64,000 bases of DNA from Sandaracinomonas limnophila (GTDB lineage Bacteria > Bacteroidota > Bacteroidia > Cytophagales > Spirosomataceae). Position 1 is the first letter of the stretch, and the number at the start of each line of letters is the position of its first letter. The stretch lies in the NCBI RefSeq assembly GCF_004005965.1, contig NZ_SACY01000001.1, positions 434,001-498,000 on the forward strand. Reading direction: 5' to 3'. Made by a program: the position numbers and the translations under genes. Positions 18,853 to 28,038 of this stretch are shown here, in pieces. Below the pieces are notes generated by a model, which searched no databases, was not told where the DNA came from, and was given only the letters and a program-made list of their open reading frames with translations.

Positions 18853-19826
18853 GTACTTAAAATTTCAACCATTCTGATTAAATCTTCAGAAACTGGTTTT
18901 TTCTTGGTAATAGTATCGTGGAAAGGTGTGTAAACCAATTGGTTATTAATTACACCAGCCATTACATTTTTCTCCCCTCTCAAAAGTCCTTCTAATGCAC
19001 CCAAACCTAATCTAGAAGCTAAAATTCTATCATAGGCAGTAGGCATACCACCACGTTGAATATGTCCTAAAGTAGTAACACGAATATCTACTTCAGCTTT
19101 CATCATTCCTTTGATTTTTTGGGCAACTTTTTGTGCATTACCTTCTTCATCTCCTTCTGCAACTACAACAATTGAAGAAGATTTAGCTTTCGCAAAACCT
19201 TTTTCTAAGGTATTAACAATTTCACTCACAGGAGTTAAATTTTCAGGAATCATCACCGCCTCAGCTCCACCTGCAATCCCACATTGAATTGCGATATAAC
19301 CAGAGTCTCTTCCCATTACTTCTATAAAAAATACACGATCATGTGAGTCAGCTGTATCTCTAATCTTATCAATTGCATCTAATGCAGTATTTACGGCAGT
19401 ATCAAAACCGATAGTATAATCAGTACCGTACAAATCGTTATCAATAGTTCCAGGAGCACCTACAGCAGGAATTTTGAATTCATTGTAGAAAATTTCAGCA
19501 CCCGTAAAAGTACCATTTCCTCCAATGCCTATTAAGCCTTCAATTCCTCTAGCCTTCAATTGCTCATAAGCTTTCTTACGACCTTCAGCAGTCATAAATT
19601 CTTTCGAACGAGCAGATTTCAATATTGTTCCTCCTCTTTGGATGATATTACTTACTGATTGTGAGTTTAATGGAATGATATCTCCATTAATCATACCATT
19701 ATAACCTCTAACAATTCCATATACCTCAACACCATGATGGGCAGCACCACGTACAATTGCACGAATACAAGAATTCATTCCTGGGGCATCTCCTCCTGAT
19801 GTATAAACAGCTATTTTCTTCATCAA
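18849..19826 (-). CDS. pfkA: 6-phosphofructokinase
   Basis: Phosphorylates fructose 6-phosphate in glycolysis. The 325 residues match bacterial PfkA in length and motifs: GGDAPGMNSCIRA (11-23), RGGTILKSAR, PGTIDND (125-131, with catalytic Asp129), MGRDSGY and GHIQRGG. An unusual point is GGNGT at 102-106: the aspartate that binds the Mg-nucleotide in E. coli (Asp103, motif GGDGS) is Asn104 here. The gene is preceded by a 60-base leader with a 7-base inverted repeat and a TAAATTTG promoter box. It might be a second, regulatory or altered-specificity PFK. Confidence 0.92.
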   Translation of the reverse strand: MMKKIAVYTSGGDAPGMNSCIRAIVRGAAHHGVEVYGIVRGYNGMINGDIIPLNSQSVSNIIQRGGTILKSARSKEFMTAEGRKKAYEQLKARGIEGLIGIGGNGTFTGAEIFYNEFKIPAVGAPGTIDNDLYGTDYTIGFDTAVNTALDAIDKIRDTADSHDRVFFIEVMGRDSGYIAIQCGIAGGAEAVMIPENLTPVSEIVNTLEKGFAKAKSSSIVVVAEGDEEGNAQKVAQKIKGMMKAEVDIRVTTLGHIQRGGMPTAYDRILASRLGLGALEGLLRGEKNVMAGVINNQLVYTPFHDTITKKKPVSEDLIRMVEILST

Positions 19827-19849
19827 ATTTAATTTTCTTAAGCTAAAAG

Positions 19850-19873
19850 GACCAAATAAAACTTACTTTGGTC
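19850..19873 (-). promoter_or_regulatory. Inverted repeat in the pfkA leader
   Basis: GACCAAA and TTTGGTC are perfect complements separated by ten bases. The element lies between the pfkA promoter box (19892-19899) and the ATG at 19826, where it could be an operator or an mRNA hairpin. It has no T-run and is not a normal terminator. Confidence 0.45.
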
Positions 19874-19891
19874 TAAATTTATATTAATCTA

Positions 19892-19899
19892 CAAATTTA
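19892..19899 (-). promoter_or_regulatory. -7 promoter element TAAATTTG before pfkA
   Basis: Exact TAnnTTTG match on the minus strand, 65 bases before the pfkA ATG. The 174-base divergent region also holds the inverted repeat and, for the other direction, a TAACTTGC box at 19972-19979. Confidence 0.5.
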
Positions 19900-20000
19900 A
19901 GTGTAAAAATGGCTTTTAAAACTTATTAGCTCATTTTTTTTATATTTCAATATAAATTTATTCATAATCATTAACTTGCAGGATTAAGAAAGAATTAAAT

Positions 20001-21074
20001 ATGAAAAAAGAATCCGCTAAAAAGTTTTTGTACGAATATTTGAACAATGCATCTCCTACTGGTTTTGAAGAATCTGGACAAAAAATCTGGTTAGATTATT
20101 TAAAACCCTACCTTGATGAAACAATTGTAGATGTCTATGGTACTGCCGTAGCCGTTATAAATCCAGGTAAACCCTACAAAGTAGTTATTGAAGCACATGC
20201 CGATGAAATCTCTTGGTTTGTAAATTATATTGACGAAAATGGTTATCTATTTTTACGTAGAAATGGAGGATCAGATGCATTAATTGCTCCATCTATGAGA
20301 GCAAACATTCATACGAAAGACAAAGTAATTAAAGGAATATTTGGATGGCCGGCTATACATGTAAGAGATACGACGAAAGACAAAACTCCCTCCGTTTCAG
20401 AAATATTCATTGATTGTGGTGCAGCTAATAAAAAGGAAGTAGAAGAAATGGGAATCCATGTGGGAACTGTTGTTACTTTCGAAGATGGTTTAATGGAATT
20501 GAACAACAAATATTTAGTTGGAAGAGCTTTAGACAACCGAATCGGTGGTTATATGATTGCCGAAGTGGCTCGCAGAATCAAAGAAAATGAGATTGAACTT
20601 CCATTTACCCTTTATGTAGTTAATGCAGTTCAAGAAGAAATAGGTTTACGAGGTGCGGAAATGATTGTTCGTCGATTAAAACCGGATGTAGCAATTATTA
20701 CAGACGTAACTCACGACACGCAATCGCCTATGTATAATAAAAAAACACAAGGTGATATGGCATGTGGTAAGGGCCCAGTCATTTGTTATGGTCCGGCTGT
20801 TCAAAACAAAATACGAGATTTTATCATTGATACAGCAACGGAAAAAAATATTGAATTTCAACGCCAAGCAGTTTCTCGTTCTACTGGAACTGATACAGAT
20901 TCATTTGCCTATGCGACAGAAGGTGTAGCTTCTGGATTAATCAGTTTACCTTTGAAATACATGCATACAACTGTTGAAACAATTGCTATTTCAGATATGG
21001 AGGCAGTAATTGATTTAATTTTTGAATGTCTATTGAAGCTGAAGGGAAATGAAGATTGGAGATATTTTTCTTAA
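20001..21074 (+). CDS. M42 family metallopeptidase
   Basis: Cytoplasmic di-metal aminopeptidase of the M42 (tetrahedral aminopeptidase/FrvX/endoglucanase M) family, 357 residues. Metal and catalytic landmarks are EAHADEISW (His and general region), LDNRIGGY (bridging Asp), VQEEIGLRGA (catalytic Glu pair), an ITDVTHDT segment and the last ligand in MHTTVET. It likely trims peptides released by proteases. It is monocistronic, closed by a strong terminator at 21077-21102; a possible promoter TAACTTGCAGG lies 18 bases before the ATG. Confidence 0.92.
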   Translation: MKKESAKKFLYEYLNNASPTGFEESGQKIWLDYLKPYLDETIVDVYGTAVAVINPGKPYKVVIEAHADEISWFVNYIDENGYLFLRRNGGSDALIAPSMRANIHTKDKVIKGIFGWPAIHVRDTTKDKTPSVSEIFIDCGAANKKEVEEMGIHVGTVVTFEDGLMELNNKYLVGRALDNRIGGYMIAEVARRIKENEIELPFTLYVVNAVQEEIGLRGAEMIVRRLKPDVAIITDVTHDTQSPMYNKKTQGDMACGKGPVICYGPAVQNKIRDFIIDTATEKNIEFQRQAVSRSTGTDTDSFAYATEGVASGLISLPLKYMHTTVETIAISDMEAVIDLIFECLLKLKGNEDWRYFS

Positions 21075-21076
21075 AG

Positions 21077-21102
21077 AAAAAGGGGCGAAAGCCCCTTTTT
21101 TT
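21077..21102 (+). terminator. Rho-independent terminator after M42 peptidase gene
   Basis: Ten-pair stem AAAAAGGGGC / GCCCCTTTTT closed by a GAAA tetraloop and followed by T. The A-rich side allows it to work also for the convergent S9 peptidase gene, whose stop codon lies at its edge. Confidence 0.9.
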
Positions 21103-23242
21103 ATTTAATATATCGTGTGAAAAATTCATACGTACGAAGCATCTGATCTATTCTTTGTCGATTGTTTCCTGAACGTGTAATTTCATGCGAAGCTCCAGGG
21201 TGACGAACATATTCAACTTCTCGATTCAAAATTTTCAAACTTTTATACAACATTTCACTTTGAATTACACCTGTTCGTAAATCATTTTCACCATGAAATA
21301 TAATTAATGGAGTTTTAATATTTTGAACATAGGAATAAGGTGATTCGCGATCCAAAATAGTTTTAGTTGCTTTCTCCCAAGGATATCCTCCAAAATAATT
21401 AGGAACCAAACGCCATGCATTCCCCTCCCCCATAAATGTTGTCAATTCATACACACCTCTTTGAGCACAAGCTACTTTGAATTTATTGGTATGTCCAACC
21501 ATATAAGACACCAAATATCCTGCATAGGATCCTCCTGTCACTGCTAAACGACTTGTATCCGCCCAGCCTTGTTTAATCGTTAAATTAAGGGCTTGCATCA
21601 CATCATCCATAGGTCCTTTACCCCAATCGTTCACGTTGGCAGCCATAAAAGGTGTACCATATCCACCAGAACCACGTGGATTCGAATAGACTATTCCATA
21701 CCCTTTAGCTGCAAAATACTGAAACTCATGCCACATACTTAATTCACCCGTTCCCCACATTGCAGTAGGTCCACCATGAATTTCAAGTAATAATGGATAT
21801 TTATTTCCAGTAACATAATTAATTGGTTTCATCACCCAATAATCTATTTCCATTCCTTTAGAATTTTTAAAGGTATATTTCTCAGGTTTTGAAATGTTTT
21901 TTGTTTTCAACCAATCCGTATTCAAATTAGAAATCTGATTTTCATTAATTCCATCAAATAAATAAACTTCAGAAGGATCAGAAATTTTAGTTTTATTATA
22001 TACAAACTGATTTTCAATTTCATCAAATCCTAAAATCCCTTCTGATATATCAGATTTAATATTAGTGAGAATGGCAGAATTTAAATTATAAGCTACTAAA
22101 GGTACACCCCCATGATCTTGAATGGTAAAGAATAATTTAGATCCTTCTTCATTGAATTGAATTTGAGTAAGCACACGATCCACTGGTATATTTTTTTCAG
22201 GTAAATCTTTTTCTAAATCGCAAACCACATAAACTCCATTTTGAACTTGTCCAATTTTGCTTTGAGAATAAACCAATTGCTTTTCATTTGGAGAAATTAA
22301 AACATTACTATACCTGATTCCTTCCTTAGATTTTAAAACTGTTATTTTTTGACTTAAAATATCAAATTCAATCACTTCAGTTTCTTGAGTTTTGTCGGGA
22401 TGAATCAATTTATTAACAGCTCTAATCACATAAATTTTGGTTGAAGATTTATTTATTTGAAAATCTAACCAATTTTCAAAAATTGGACTCACTAAACTAG
22501 CTTCTTGATTTTTCTCTAAATCAATTTTAAACAATTGATTAATTCTGATATCAGAATTAGTTGTTGTTTCATCTTGGAAATTTAACTTGTTAAAAACTTT
22601 AGCTTTTTTATCAATTTCATTTAATTGTAAATAAGCCCTTATTTCATCTATTGATCCATTTGGATTCTTTTTAAGCTTATTATTTTGTAAAAATTGATTA
22701 CTATTTATTCCTGCCTTTTCAAGATTTAAAGCAGGTAAAAGTTTCATTGGATTTAATAATGAGTCATTCACTAACTTTTGTAAAGAAAATGAAGCTAAAA
22801 AATAGATTGATTTACCATTCTTTGTCCATTCATAAGCAGCAGGAGCAATATTTGAATTACCAATTGCGAATGGCTCTCCTCCCATTCGATCTAAAAGATA
22901 CAATTGGGTTTTTCCTGCCTCCGTGCGAATAAACGAAATATATTTTCCGTCTGGACTAAACGTTGCTGAACTTACATTTTTTCTACTATCGGTTAATGCT
23001 TTTGTAGTTTTATCCTTAATAGAATACAACATTAATTGATTGGTATTGTCAAATTCATTTGCATTTTCTTTATTCACAATTGTTCCATTTTGTTGGTATA
23101 AAACAAATTGTTTGTCTGGAGAAAATTGTGGATTCGTCCCCGTTTTAATTTGTAATAAATCAGTAACTAAAATGTTTTCCTTTTGAGAATAAATCAAAAA
23201 TGAATCTACCAAGAAGACAAAAAATAGGAATAGTTTTTTCAT
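21101..23242 (-). CDS. S9 family prolyl oligopeptidase (DPP IV/acylaminoacyl-peptidase type)
   Basis: Exported serine peptidase of 713 residues. A signal peptide (about 1-19) is followed by a beta-propeller with TolB-like repeats such as SPDKQFVLY and SPDGKYISF (about 25-440), then the alpha/beta hydrolase domain with the nucleophile in GGSYAGY (Ser572), acid in GENDLRTG (Asp654) and His686 in GASHE. It probably releases dipeptides or processes oligopeptides in the periplasm. The upstream gap to leuB is 69 bases and is filled by the leu terminator, leaving little room for a promoter. Confidence 0.92.
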   Translation of the reverse strand: MKKLFLFFVFLVDSFLIYSQKENILVTDLLQIKTGTNPQFSPDKQFVLYQQNGTIVNKENANEFDNTNQLMLYSIKDKTTKALTDSRKNVSSATFSPDGKYISFIRTEAGKTQLYLLDRMGGEPFAIGNSNIAPAAYEWTKNGKSIYFLASFSLQKLVNDSLLNPMKLLPALNLEKAGINSNQFLQNNKLKKNPNGSIDEIRAYLQLNEIDKKAKVFNKLNFQDETTTNSDIRINQLFKIDLEKNQEASLVSPIFENWLDFQINKSSTKIYVIRAVNKLIHPDKTQETEVIEFDILSQKITVLKSKEGIRYSNVLISPNEKQLVYSQSKIGQVQNGVYVVCDLEKDLPEKNIPVDRVLTQIQFNEEGSKLFFTIQDHGGVPLVAYNLNSAILTNIKSDISEGILGFDEIENQFVYNKTKISDPSEVYLFDGINENQISNLNTDWLKTKNISKPEKYTFKNSKGMEIDYWVMKPINYVTGNKYPLLLEIHGGPTAMWGTGELSMWHEFQYFAAKGYGIVYSNPRGSGGYGTPFMAANVNDWGKGPMDDVMQALNLTIKQGWADTSRLAVTGGSYAGYLVSYMVGHTNKFKVACAQRGVYELTTFMGEGNAWRLVPNYFGGYPWEKATKTILDRESPYSYVQNIKTPLIIFHGENDLRTGVIQSEMLYKSLKILNREVEYVRHPGASHEITRSGNNRQRIDQMLRTYEFFTRYIK

Positions 23243-23258
23243 AAGTTTAATTTGTGAT

Positions 23259-23287
23259 AAAAAAAAAGTCCCAAAAACTTGGGACTT
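23259..23287 (-). terminator. Rho-independent terminator of the leu operon
   Basis: Nine-pair stem AAGTCCCAA / TTGGGACTT with a four-base loop, followed on the minus strand by nine T. It lies directly after leuB. Confidence 0.9.
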
Positions 23288-23311
23288 TAATTTACAATAA
23301 ATTTAAAAATA

Positions 23312-24385
23312 TTAAATCATTTTTAATATTTCTTCTCCGATTGCATCAGTTCCTAAAATCATATCTTTAGGTGTATTTGCATCAGCAATATCTTTGGTAC
23401 GGAATCCTTTTTTCAATACTTGATCAACTGCGTTAATAACTGCATTAGACTCTTCCTTTAATCCGAATGAAATATCTAACAATAAAGCAGCAGATAATAC
23501 CGAAGCCATTGGATTAGCTAAGCCCATACCCGTAATGTCATGAGCAGAACCATGAATTGGCTCATAAACTCCTGTTCCATCACCAATTGAAGCTGATGCT
23601 AACATTCCCATAGATCCTGCAATTTGAGATGCCTCATCTGTTAAAATGTCGCCAAATAAATTTGCAGTAACCACTACATCAAATCGCTTAGGGTCTTTTA
23701 TTAAAATCATTGCAGTTGCATCTACAAATTGGTATTCAACTTCTACATCTAGATATTCCAAAGCCAACTTTTGAATTTCTTCTCTCCATAAACGTGAAGA
23801 TTCCAATACATTTGCCTTATCTACCGAAACTAATTTTTTGTTTCTTGTACGAGCAGCTTCGAAAGCCTTGCGACCAATACGTTGTACCTCATAACGAGAA
23901 TATTCAGCAACATCATAAGCTGTATCTCCATTATTTTTTCTTCCTTTCTCACCGAAATAGATATCACCCGTTAATTCACGGAAGAATAAAATATCAGAAC
24001 CTTTTAAGATTTCAGGCTTAATAGAAGATGCACTTAATAACTCATCAAATAATTTGATAGGGCGTAAATTTGCATATAATCCTAACTCCTTACGCATTTT
24101 TAATAAACCTTGCTCAGGACGAACCTTAGCTGTAGGGTCATTGTCGTATTTCGGGTGTCCTACTGCACCAAACAAAACGGCATCAGAGTTTTTCATTTTC
24201 TCTAATGTTTCATCAGGAAGTGGATTTCCGGTTGCTTCAATAGCCACATGACCAATTAAAGCTTCATCATACGTAAATTCATGATTATATTTCGCAGCAA
24301 TTCTGTCTAAAACTTTTTTACCTACTGCTGTAACTTCTTGCCCAATACCGTCCCCAGGCACTACTAATATGTGTTTTTTTGCCAT
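23312..24385 (-). CDS. leuB: 3-isopropylmalate dehydrogenase
   Basis: NAD-dependent oxidative decarboxylation of 3-isopropylmalate in leucine synthesis. The 357 residues have the normal family length, with the N-terminal VVPGDGIGQEV, the substrate loop LRPIK, the REL-type segment FFRELTGDIYFGE, and NLFGDILTDEAS followed by EPIHGSAHDITG for metal and NAD binding. It is the last gene of the leuC-leuD-leuA-leuB run, three bases after the synthase gene, and precedes a strong terminator. Confidence 0.95.
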   Translation of the reverse strand: MAKKHILVVPGDGIGQEVTAVGKKVLDRIAAKYNHEFTYDEALIGHVAIEATGNPLPDETLEKMKNSDAVLFGAVGHPKYDNDPTAKVRPEQGLLKMRKELGLYANLRPIKLFDELLSASSIKPEILKGSDILFFRELTGDIYFGEKGRKNNGDTAYDVAEYSRYEVQRIGRKAFEAARTRNKKLVSVDKANVLESSRLWREEIQKLALEYLDVEVEYQFVDATAMILIKDPKRFDVVVTANLFGDILTDEASQIAGSMGMLASASIGDGTGVYEPIHGSAHDITGMGLANPMASVLSAALLLDISFGLKEESNAVINAVDQVLKKGFRTKDIADANTPKDMILGTDAIGEEILKMI

Positions 24386-24388
24386 TTT

Positions 24389-25903
24389 TTATATCAAATT
24401 TAACATTTTTTGAGTCGCTTTAATCGCTGAAACCGTTTGGTCAGAATCCAAACCCCGGGTGATAAATTCTTTCACCCCATTGTTCCAAGTAATAATCGTT
24501 TCACACAATGCATCTGTATCACCACCAGGTGGAATACGCACCGCATAATCTTTTAATTGCGGTAAAGATTTACCATTATTTTTAAATATTATTTCAAGCG
24601 CCTTCATGAAGGCATCGTATTGACCATCACCTTGCGCATGTTCCTCAAACAAATTTCCATCTATGGATATTTTCAAAGTCACAGAAGGTCTTAATTCTTT
24701 CGAATGAGTCAAAACATAATTGATAATTTGAACTTTTTCCTCGATGGAATTTGAGTCCAAAACATCAGAAATAATATAAGGCAGGTCATCTTGGGTAACT
24801 ACCTCCTTTTTATCTCCTAATTCAATGATTCGTTGAGTAACCTTTTTAAGTTCTTCATCTGATAAATGAATACCTAAAGCAGCCAAATTGTTTTCAATAT
24901 TGGCTTTACCACTCATTTTACCTAAAGCATATTTTCGGATCCTTCCAAAACGCTCTGGCATTAAATCATTAAAGTATAAATTATTCTTTTTGTCTCCATC
25001 TGCATGGATACCTGCTGTTTGGGTAAATACATTTTCTCCCACAACAGGTTTATTTACTGGAATTCTAAATCCAGAAAATGTTTCAACCAATTTACTTACA
25101 GAAAATAAAGATTCTTCAACTACAGAGGTTTCAATATCCTTATAAAAGTCCTTCAAGCAAGCTATTACTGAGGCAAGAGGTGCATTTCCAGCTCTTTCAC
25201 CCATTCCATTGACTGTCACATGTAATCCATGAACTCCAGCTCCTACAGCTTCTAAGGCATTAGCTGTACCCAAATCATAGTCATTGTGGGCGTGAAAATC
25301 AAAATGTGATTTCGGATATCGTTGAATTAAATCAGCAATAAATTCAAAGCTTTCTGCAGGATTTAAAACACCTAAAGTGTCTGGTAAAAGAATTCTTTGA
25401 ATAGGTTGTATCGTTAGGAAATCAAGAAATTGATATACATATTCCTTGCTATTTCGCATTCCATTCGACCAATCTTCCAAATATACATTCACCTTAATTC
25501 CTTTAGAAATTGCCAATGAAATAGTAGCTGCAATTTCAGAAAAATGTTGTTCTGGGGTCTTTTTTAATTGAAATTGCAAATGGTTTAGAGAACCTTTCGT
25601 CAACAAATTCATCACCTTTGCACCTGCTTTCTGCATCCAATCGACCGAAGTTCCACCATCAACAAAAGTCAAAACCTCTACTCGATCAATTGCATTATTT
25701 TGTTCTGCCCATTCTGTAATTTTCTTTACAGCCTCAAATTCCCCTTGAGAAACCCGCGCAGAAGCGACCTCAATTCTATCAACTTTTAATTCAGTTAACA
25801 ACAATTGAGCAATGTGCAACTTTTCAGCAGCAGAAAAAGACACTCCGCTGGTTTGTTCACCATCGCGGAGGGTCGTATCCATTATTTCAATATATCTTTT
25901 CAA
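24389..25903 (-). CDS. 2-isopropylmalate synthase-like protein (LeuA2/citramalate synthase group)
   Basis: Acetyl-CoA dependent Claisen condensing enzyme, 504 residues. The HMGL-like barrel has TTLRDGEQTSGV near residue 10, the metal motif HFDFHAHNDYDLG and HVTVNGMGERAGN, followed by a C-terminal regulatory domain (about 390-504) with a feedback-binding fold. The leu-operon position suggests synthesis of 2-isopropylmalate, but the length and sequence style are shared with (R)-citramalate synthases, which start isoleucine from pyruvate using the same LeuCD and LeuB steps. I cannot separate these by eye. It is spaced three bases from leuB and five from leuD. Confidence 0.82.
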   Translation of the reverse strand: MKRYIEIMDTTLRDGEQTSGVSFSAAEKLHIAQLLLTELKVDRIEVASARVSQGEFEAVKKITEWAEQNNAIDRVEVLTFVDGGTSVDWMQKAGAKVMNLLTKGSLNHLQFQLKKTPEQHFSEIAATISLAISKGIKVNVYLEDWSNGMRNSKEYVYQFLDFLTIQPIQRILLPDTLGVLNPAESFEFIADLIQRYPKSHFDFHAHNDYDLGTANALEAVGAGVHGLHVTVNGMGERAGNAPLASVIACLKDFYKDIETSVVEESLFSVSKLVETFSGFRIPVNKPVVGENVFTQTAGIHADGDKKNNLYFNDLMPERFGRIRKYALGKMSGKANIENNLAALGIHLSDEELKKVTQRIIELGDKKEVVTQDDLPYIISDVLDSNSIEEKVQIINYVLTHSKELRPSVTLKISIDGNLFEEHAQGDGQYDAFMKALEIIFKNNGKSLPQLKDYAVRIPPGGDTDALCETIITWNNGVKEFITRGLDSDQTVSAIKATQKMLNLI

Positions 25904-25908
25904 AAGAA

Positions 25909-26499
25909 TTACTTTTTTGCAGCAAAAGATTCAATTTCAGACTTCATTGATTGTAAATAATCGATGTCGTCAAATCCATTCAACAAATTATGCTTCTTGT
26001 AACCATTTATAGCAAATGACTCAGAAGCTCCAGTAGAAAGAATAGTAATTTTTTGATCCTCTAAATTAACTTCTAATTCAGATTTAGGATCTTTTTCGAT
26101 TGCTTCAAAAATTTGGTTCAAAAATTCGGGACTTACCTGAACAGGTAAAATTCCTACATTGATAGCATTTCCTTTGAAAATATCTGCAAAGAATGATGAT
26201 ACTACGCAACGAAAACCATAATCGTAAATAGCCCAAGCCGCGTGCTCCCTTGATGAACCAGAACCAAAGTTCTTACCCCCTACCAAAATTTTACCTGAAT
26301 AAATTGGATTATTCAATACAAAATCTTGTTTAGGTTGATCATTTGAATCATAACGCCAGTCGCGAAATAAATTATCTCCAAATCCTTTTCTTTCTGTTGC
26401 CTTCAAGAAACGTGCTGGAATGATTTGATCTGTATCAACGTTTTCAATCGGCATTGGAACTGCCGAACTTTTTAATATAGTAAATTTATCGTAAGCCAT
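25909..26499 (-). CDS. leuD: 3-isopropylmalate dehydratase small subunit
   Basis: Small subunit of isopropylmalate isomerase, 196 residues, forming the swivelling aconitase domain. Hallmarks are [13 protein letters not shown] near the N-terminus, the [14 protein letters not shown] loop, and the [14 protein letters not shown] segment. It partners with LeuC encoded 18 bases upstream. No odd features. Confidence 0.95.
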   Translation of the reverse strand: MAYDKFTILKSSAVPMPIENVDTDQIIPARFLKATERKGFGDNLFRDWRYDSNDQPKQDFVLNNPIYSGKILVGGKNFGSGSSREHAAWAIYDYGFRCVVSSFFADIFKGNAINVGILPVQVSPEFLNQIFEAIEKDPKSELEVNLEDQKITILSTGASESFAINGYKKHNLLNGFDDIDYLQSMKSEIESFAAKK

Positions 26500-26517
26500 T
26501 TTTTAGCAAATTAAAGA

Positions 26518-27921
26518 TTATAAAAATTGTCTAGGGTCAGTAACAACTCCTGTAATGGCTGCAGCTGCAGCAACATAGGGAGAAGCCAATAAAGTTCTAG
26601 AACCTGGACCTTGGCGACCTTCAAAGTTTCTGTTTGAAGTACTTACCGCATATTTACCTGCAGGAATTTTATCGTCATTCATTGCCAAACAAGCTGAACA
26701 ACCTGGTTGTCGTAATTCAAATCCAGCATCAGTTAAAATATCTAAAATACCTTCTTCTTTAATTTGAGCCTCAACAATGTGCGAACCTGGAACTACCCAT
26801 GCAGTCACATGATCAGCTTTTTTATGTCCCTTGATAATAGAAGCAAATGCTCTAAAGTCTTCAATTCTACCATTCGTACAAGAACCAATAAACACGTAAT
26901 CGACTTTTTTACCAATCATTGCATCGTTTTCATGGAATCCCATGTAATCCAAAGATTTAGCATAGGTTGTAGCGCCACCTTCTACTTCATTTGCAGAAGG
27001 AATATTTTTTGAAATACCTATACCCATACCTGGATTGGTACCATATGTAATCATTGGCTCAATATCAGCAGCGTTAAAGGTCAATTCTTTATCAAAAGAA
27101 GCACCTGCATCAGTTTTCAAAGTTTTCCAGTATGCCAATTGCTTATCCCAATCAGCACCTTTAGGAGCTAATTCTCTACCATTGATGTAATCGAAAGTAG
27201 TTTGATCCGGAGCAATCATACCACCGCGTGCACCCATTTCAATCGAAAGGTTACAAACAGTCATACGACCTTCCATGGTCATGTTTTCAAATACATCACC
27301 AGCATATTCTACAAAATAACCTGTAGCACCAGAAGTAGTCAATTTAGAAATGATATACAAGGCTACGTCTTTGGGAGTAACACCTTTGCCTAATTGTCCA
27401 TTAACGTTAATACGCATTTTCTTAGGCTTAGGTTGCATGATACATTGCGAAGAAAGTACCATTTCAACCTCTGAAGTACCAATACCAAATGCAATGGCAC
27501 CAAAAGCACCGTGGGTAGAAGTATGAGAATCGCCACAAACAATAGTCATACCTGGTAGGGTAATTCCATTTTCTGGACCTACGACGTGAACGATACCGTT
27601 TTTAGGATTACCTAAACCCCAGTGAGAAATACCATATTTTGCTGAATTTTTCTCCAATTGCGCTAATTGATTCGCAGAAAGTGGATCTTCAACAGGTAGG
27701 TGTTGGTTGATTGTAGGAGTGTTATGATCGGCAGTTGCAAACGTTTTTTCAGGAAATAATACACCAATACCTCTTTGTTCTAATCCTAAAAAGGCAACTG
27801 GCGATGTTACTTCGTGAATAAAATGGCGATCAATAAAAAAAACATCTGGACCATCTTCAATGTTTCTAACAACATGTGAATCCCAGACTTTATCAAATAA
27901 TGTTTTTGGGGAATTGCTCAT
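26518..27921 (-). CDS. leuC: 3-isopropylmalate dehydratase large subunit
   Basis: Catalytic [4Fe-4S] subunit of isopropylmalate isomerase, 467 residues. Iron-sulfur cysteines are recognisable in FIGSCTNGR and [10 protein letters not shown]; aconitase motifs include [15 protein letters not shown] and [17 protein letters not shown]. It is the first gene of the leu operon. I see no exact TAnnTTTG box before it; the 65 bases between it and the terminator at 27987-28016 hold only near matches, and no leader peptide with leucine codons is evident. Confidence 0.96.
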   Translation of the reverse strand: MSNSPKTLFDKVWDSHVVRNIEDGPDVFFIDRHFIHEVTSPVAFLGLEQRGIGVLFPEKTFATADHNTPTINQHLPVEDPLSANQLAQLEKNSAKYGISHWGLGNPKNGIVHVVGPENGITLPGMTIVCGDSHTSTHGAFGAIAFGIGTSEVEMVLSSQCIMQPKPKKMRINVNGQLGKGVTPKDVALYIISKLTTSGATGYFVEYAGDVFENMTMEGRMTVCNLSIEMGARGGMIAPDQTTFDYINGRELAPKGADWDKQLAYWKTLKTDAGASFDKELTFNAADIEPMITYGTNPGMGIGISKNIPSANEVEGGATTYAKSLDYMGFHENDAMIGKKVDYVFIGSCTNGRIEDFRAFASIIKGHKKADHVTAWVVPGSHIVEAQIKEEGILDILTDAGFELRQPGCSACLAMNDDKIPAGKYAVSTSNRNFEGRQGPGSRTLLASPYVAAAAAITGVVTDPRQFL

Positions 27922-27986
27922 TATATCTAATTAATACTTCAAATTATCAATCTACAAAAATGCATAAAATTCCCTAAAATACAAAG

Positions 27987-28016
27987 AAAAAAGCCCTAAT
28001 GTAAACATCAGGGCTT
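27987..28016 (-). terminator. Rho-independent terminator after rhaT
   Basis: Stem AAGCCCTaATG / CATcAGGGCTT with one mismatch and a TAAA loop, followed on the minus strand by six T. It separates rhaT from the leu operon. Confidence 0.85.
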
Positions 28017-28038
28017 GAATTTTTTTGTAGATAGATTC

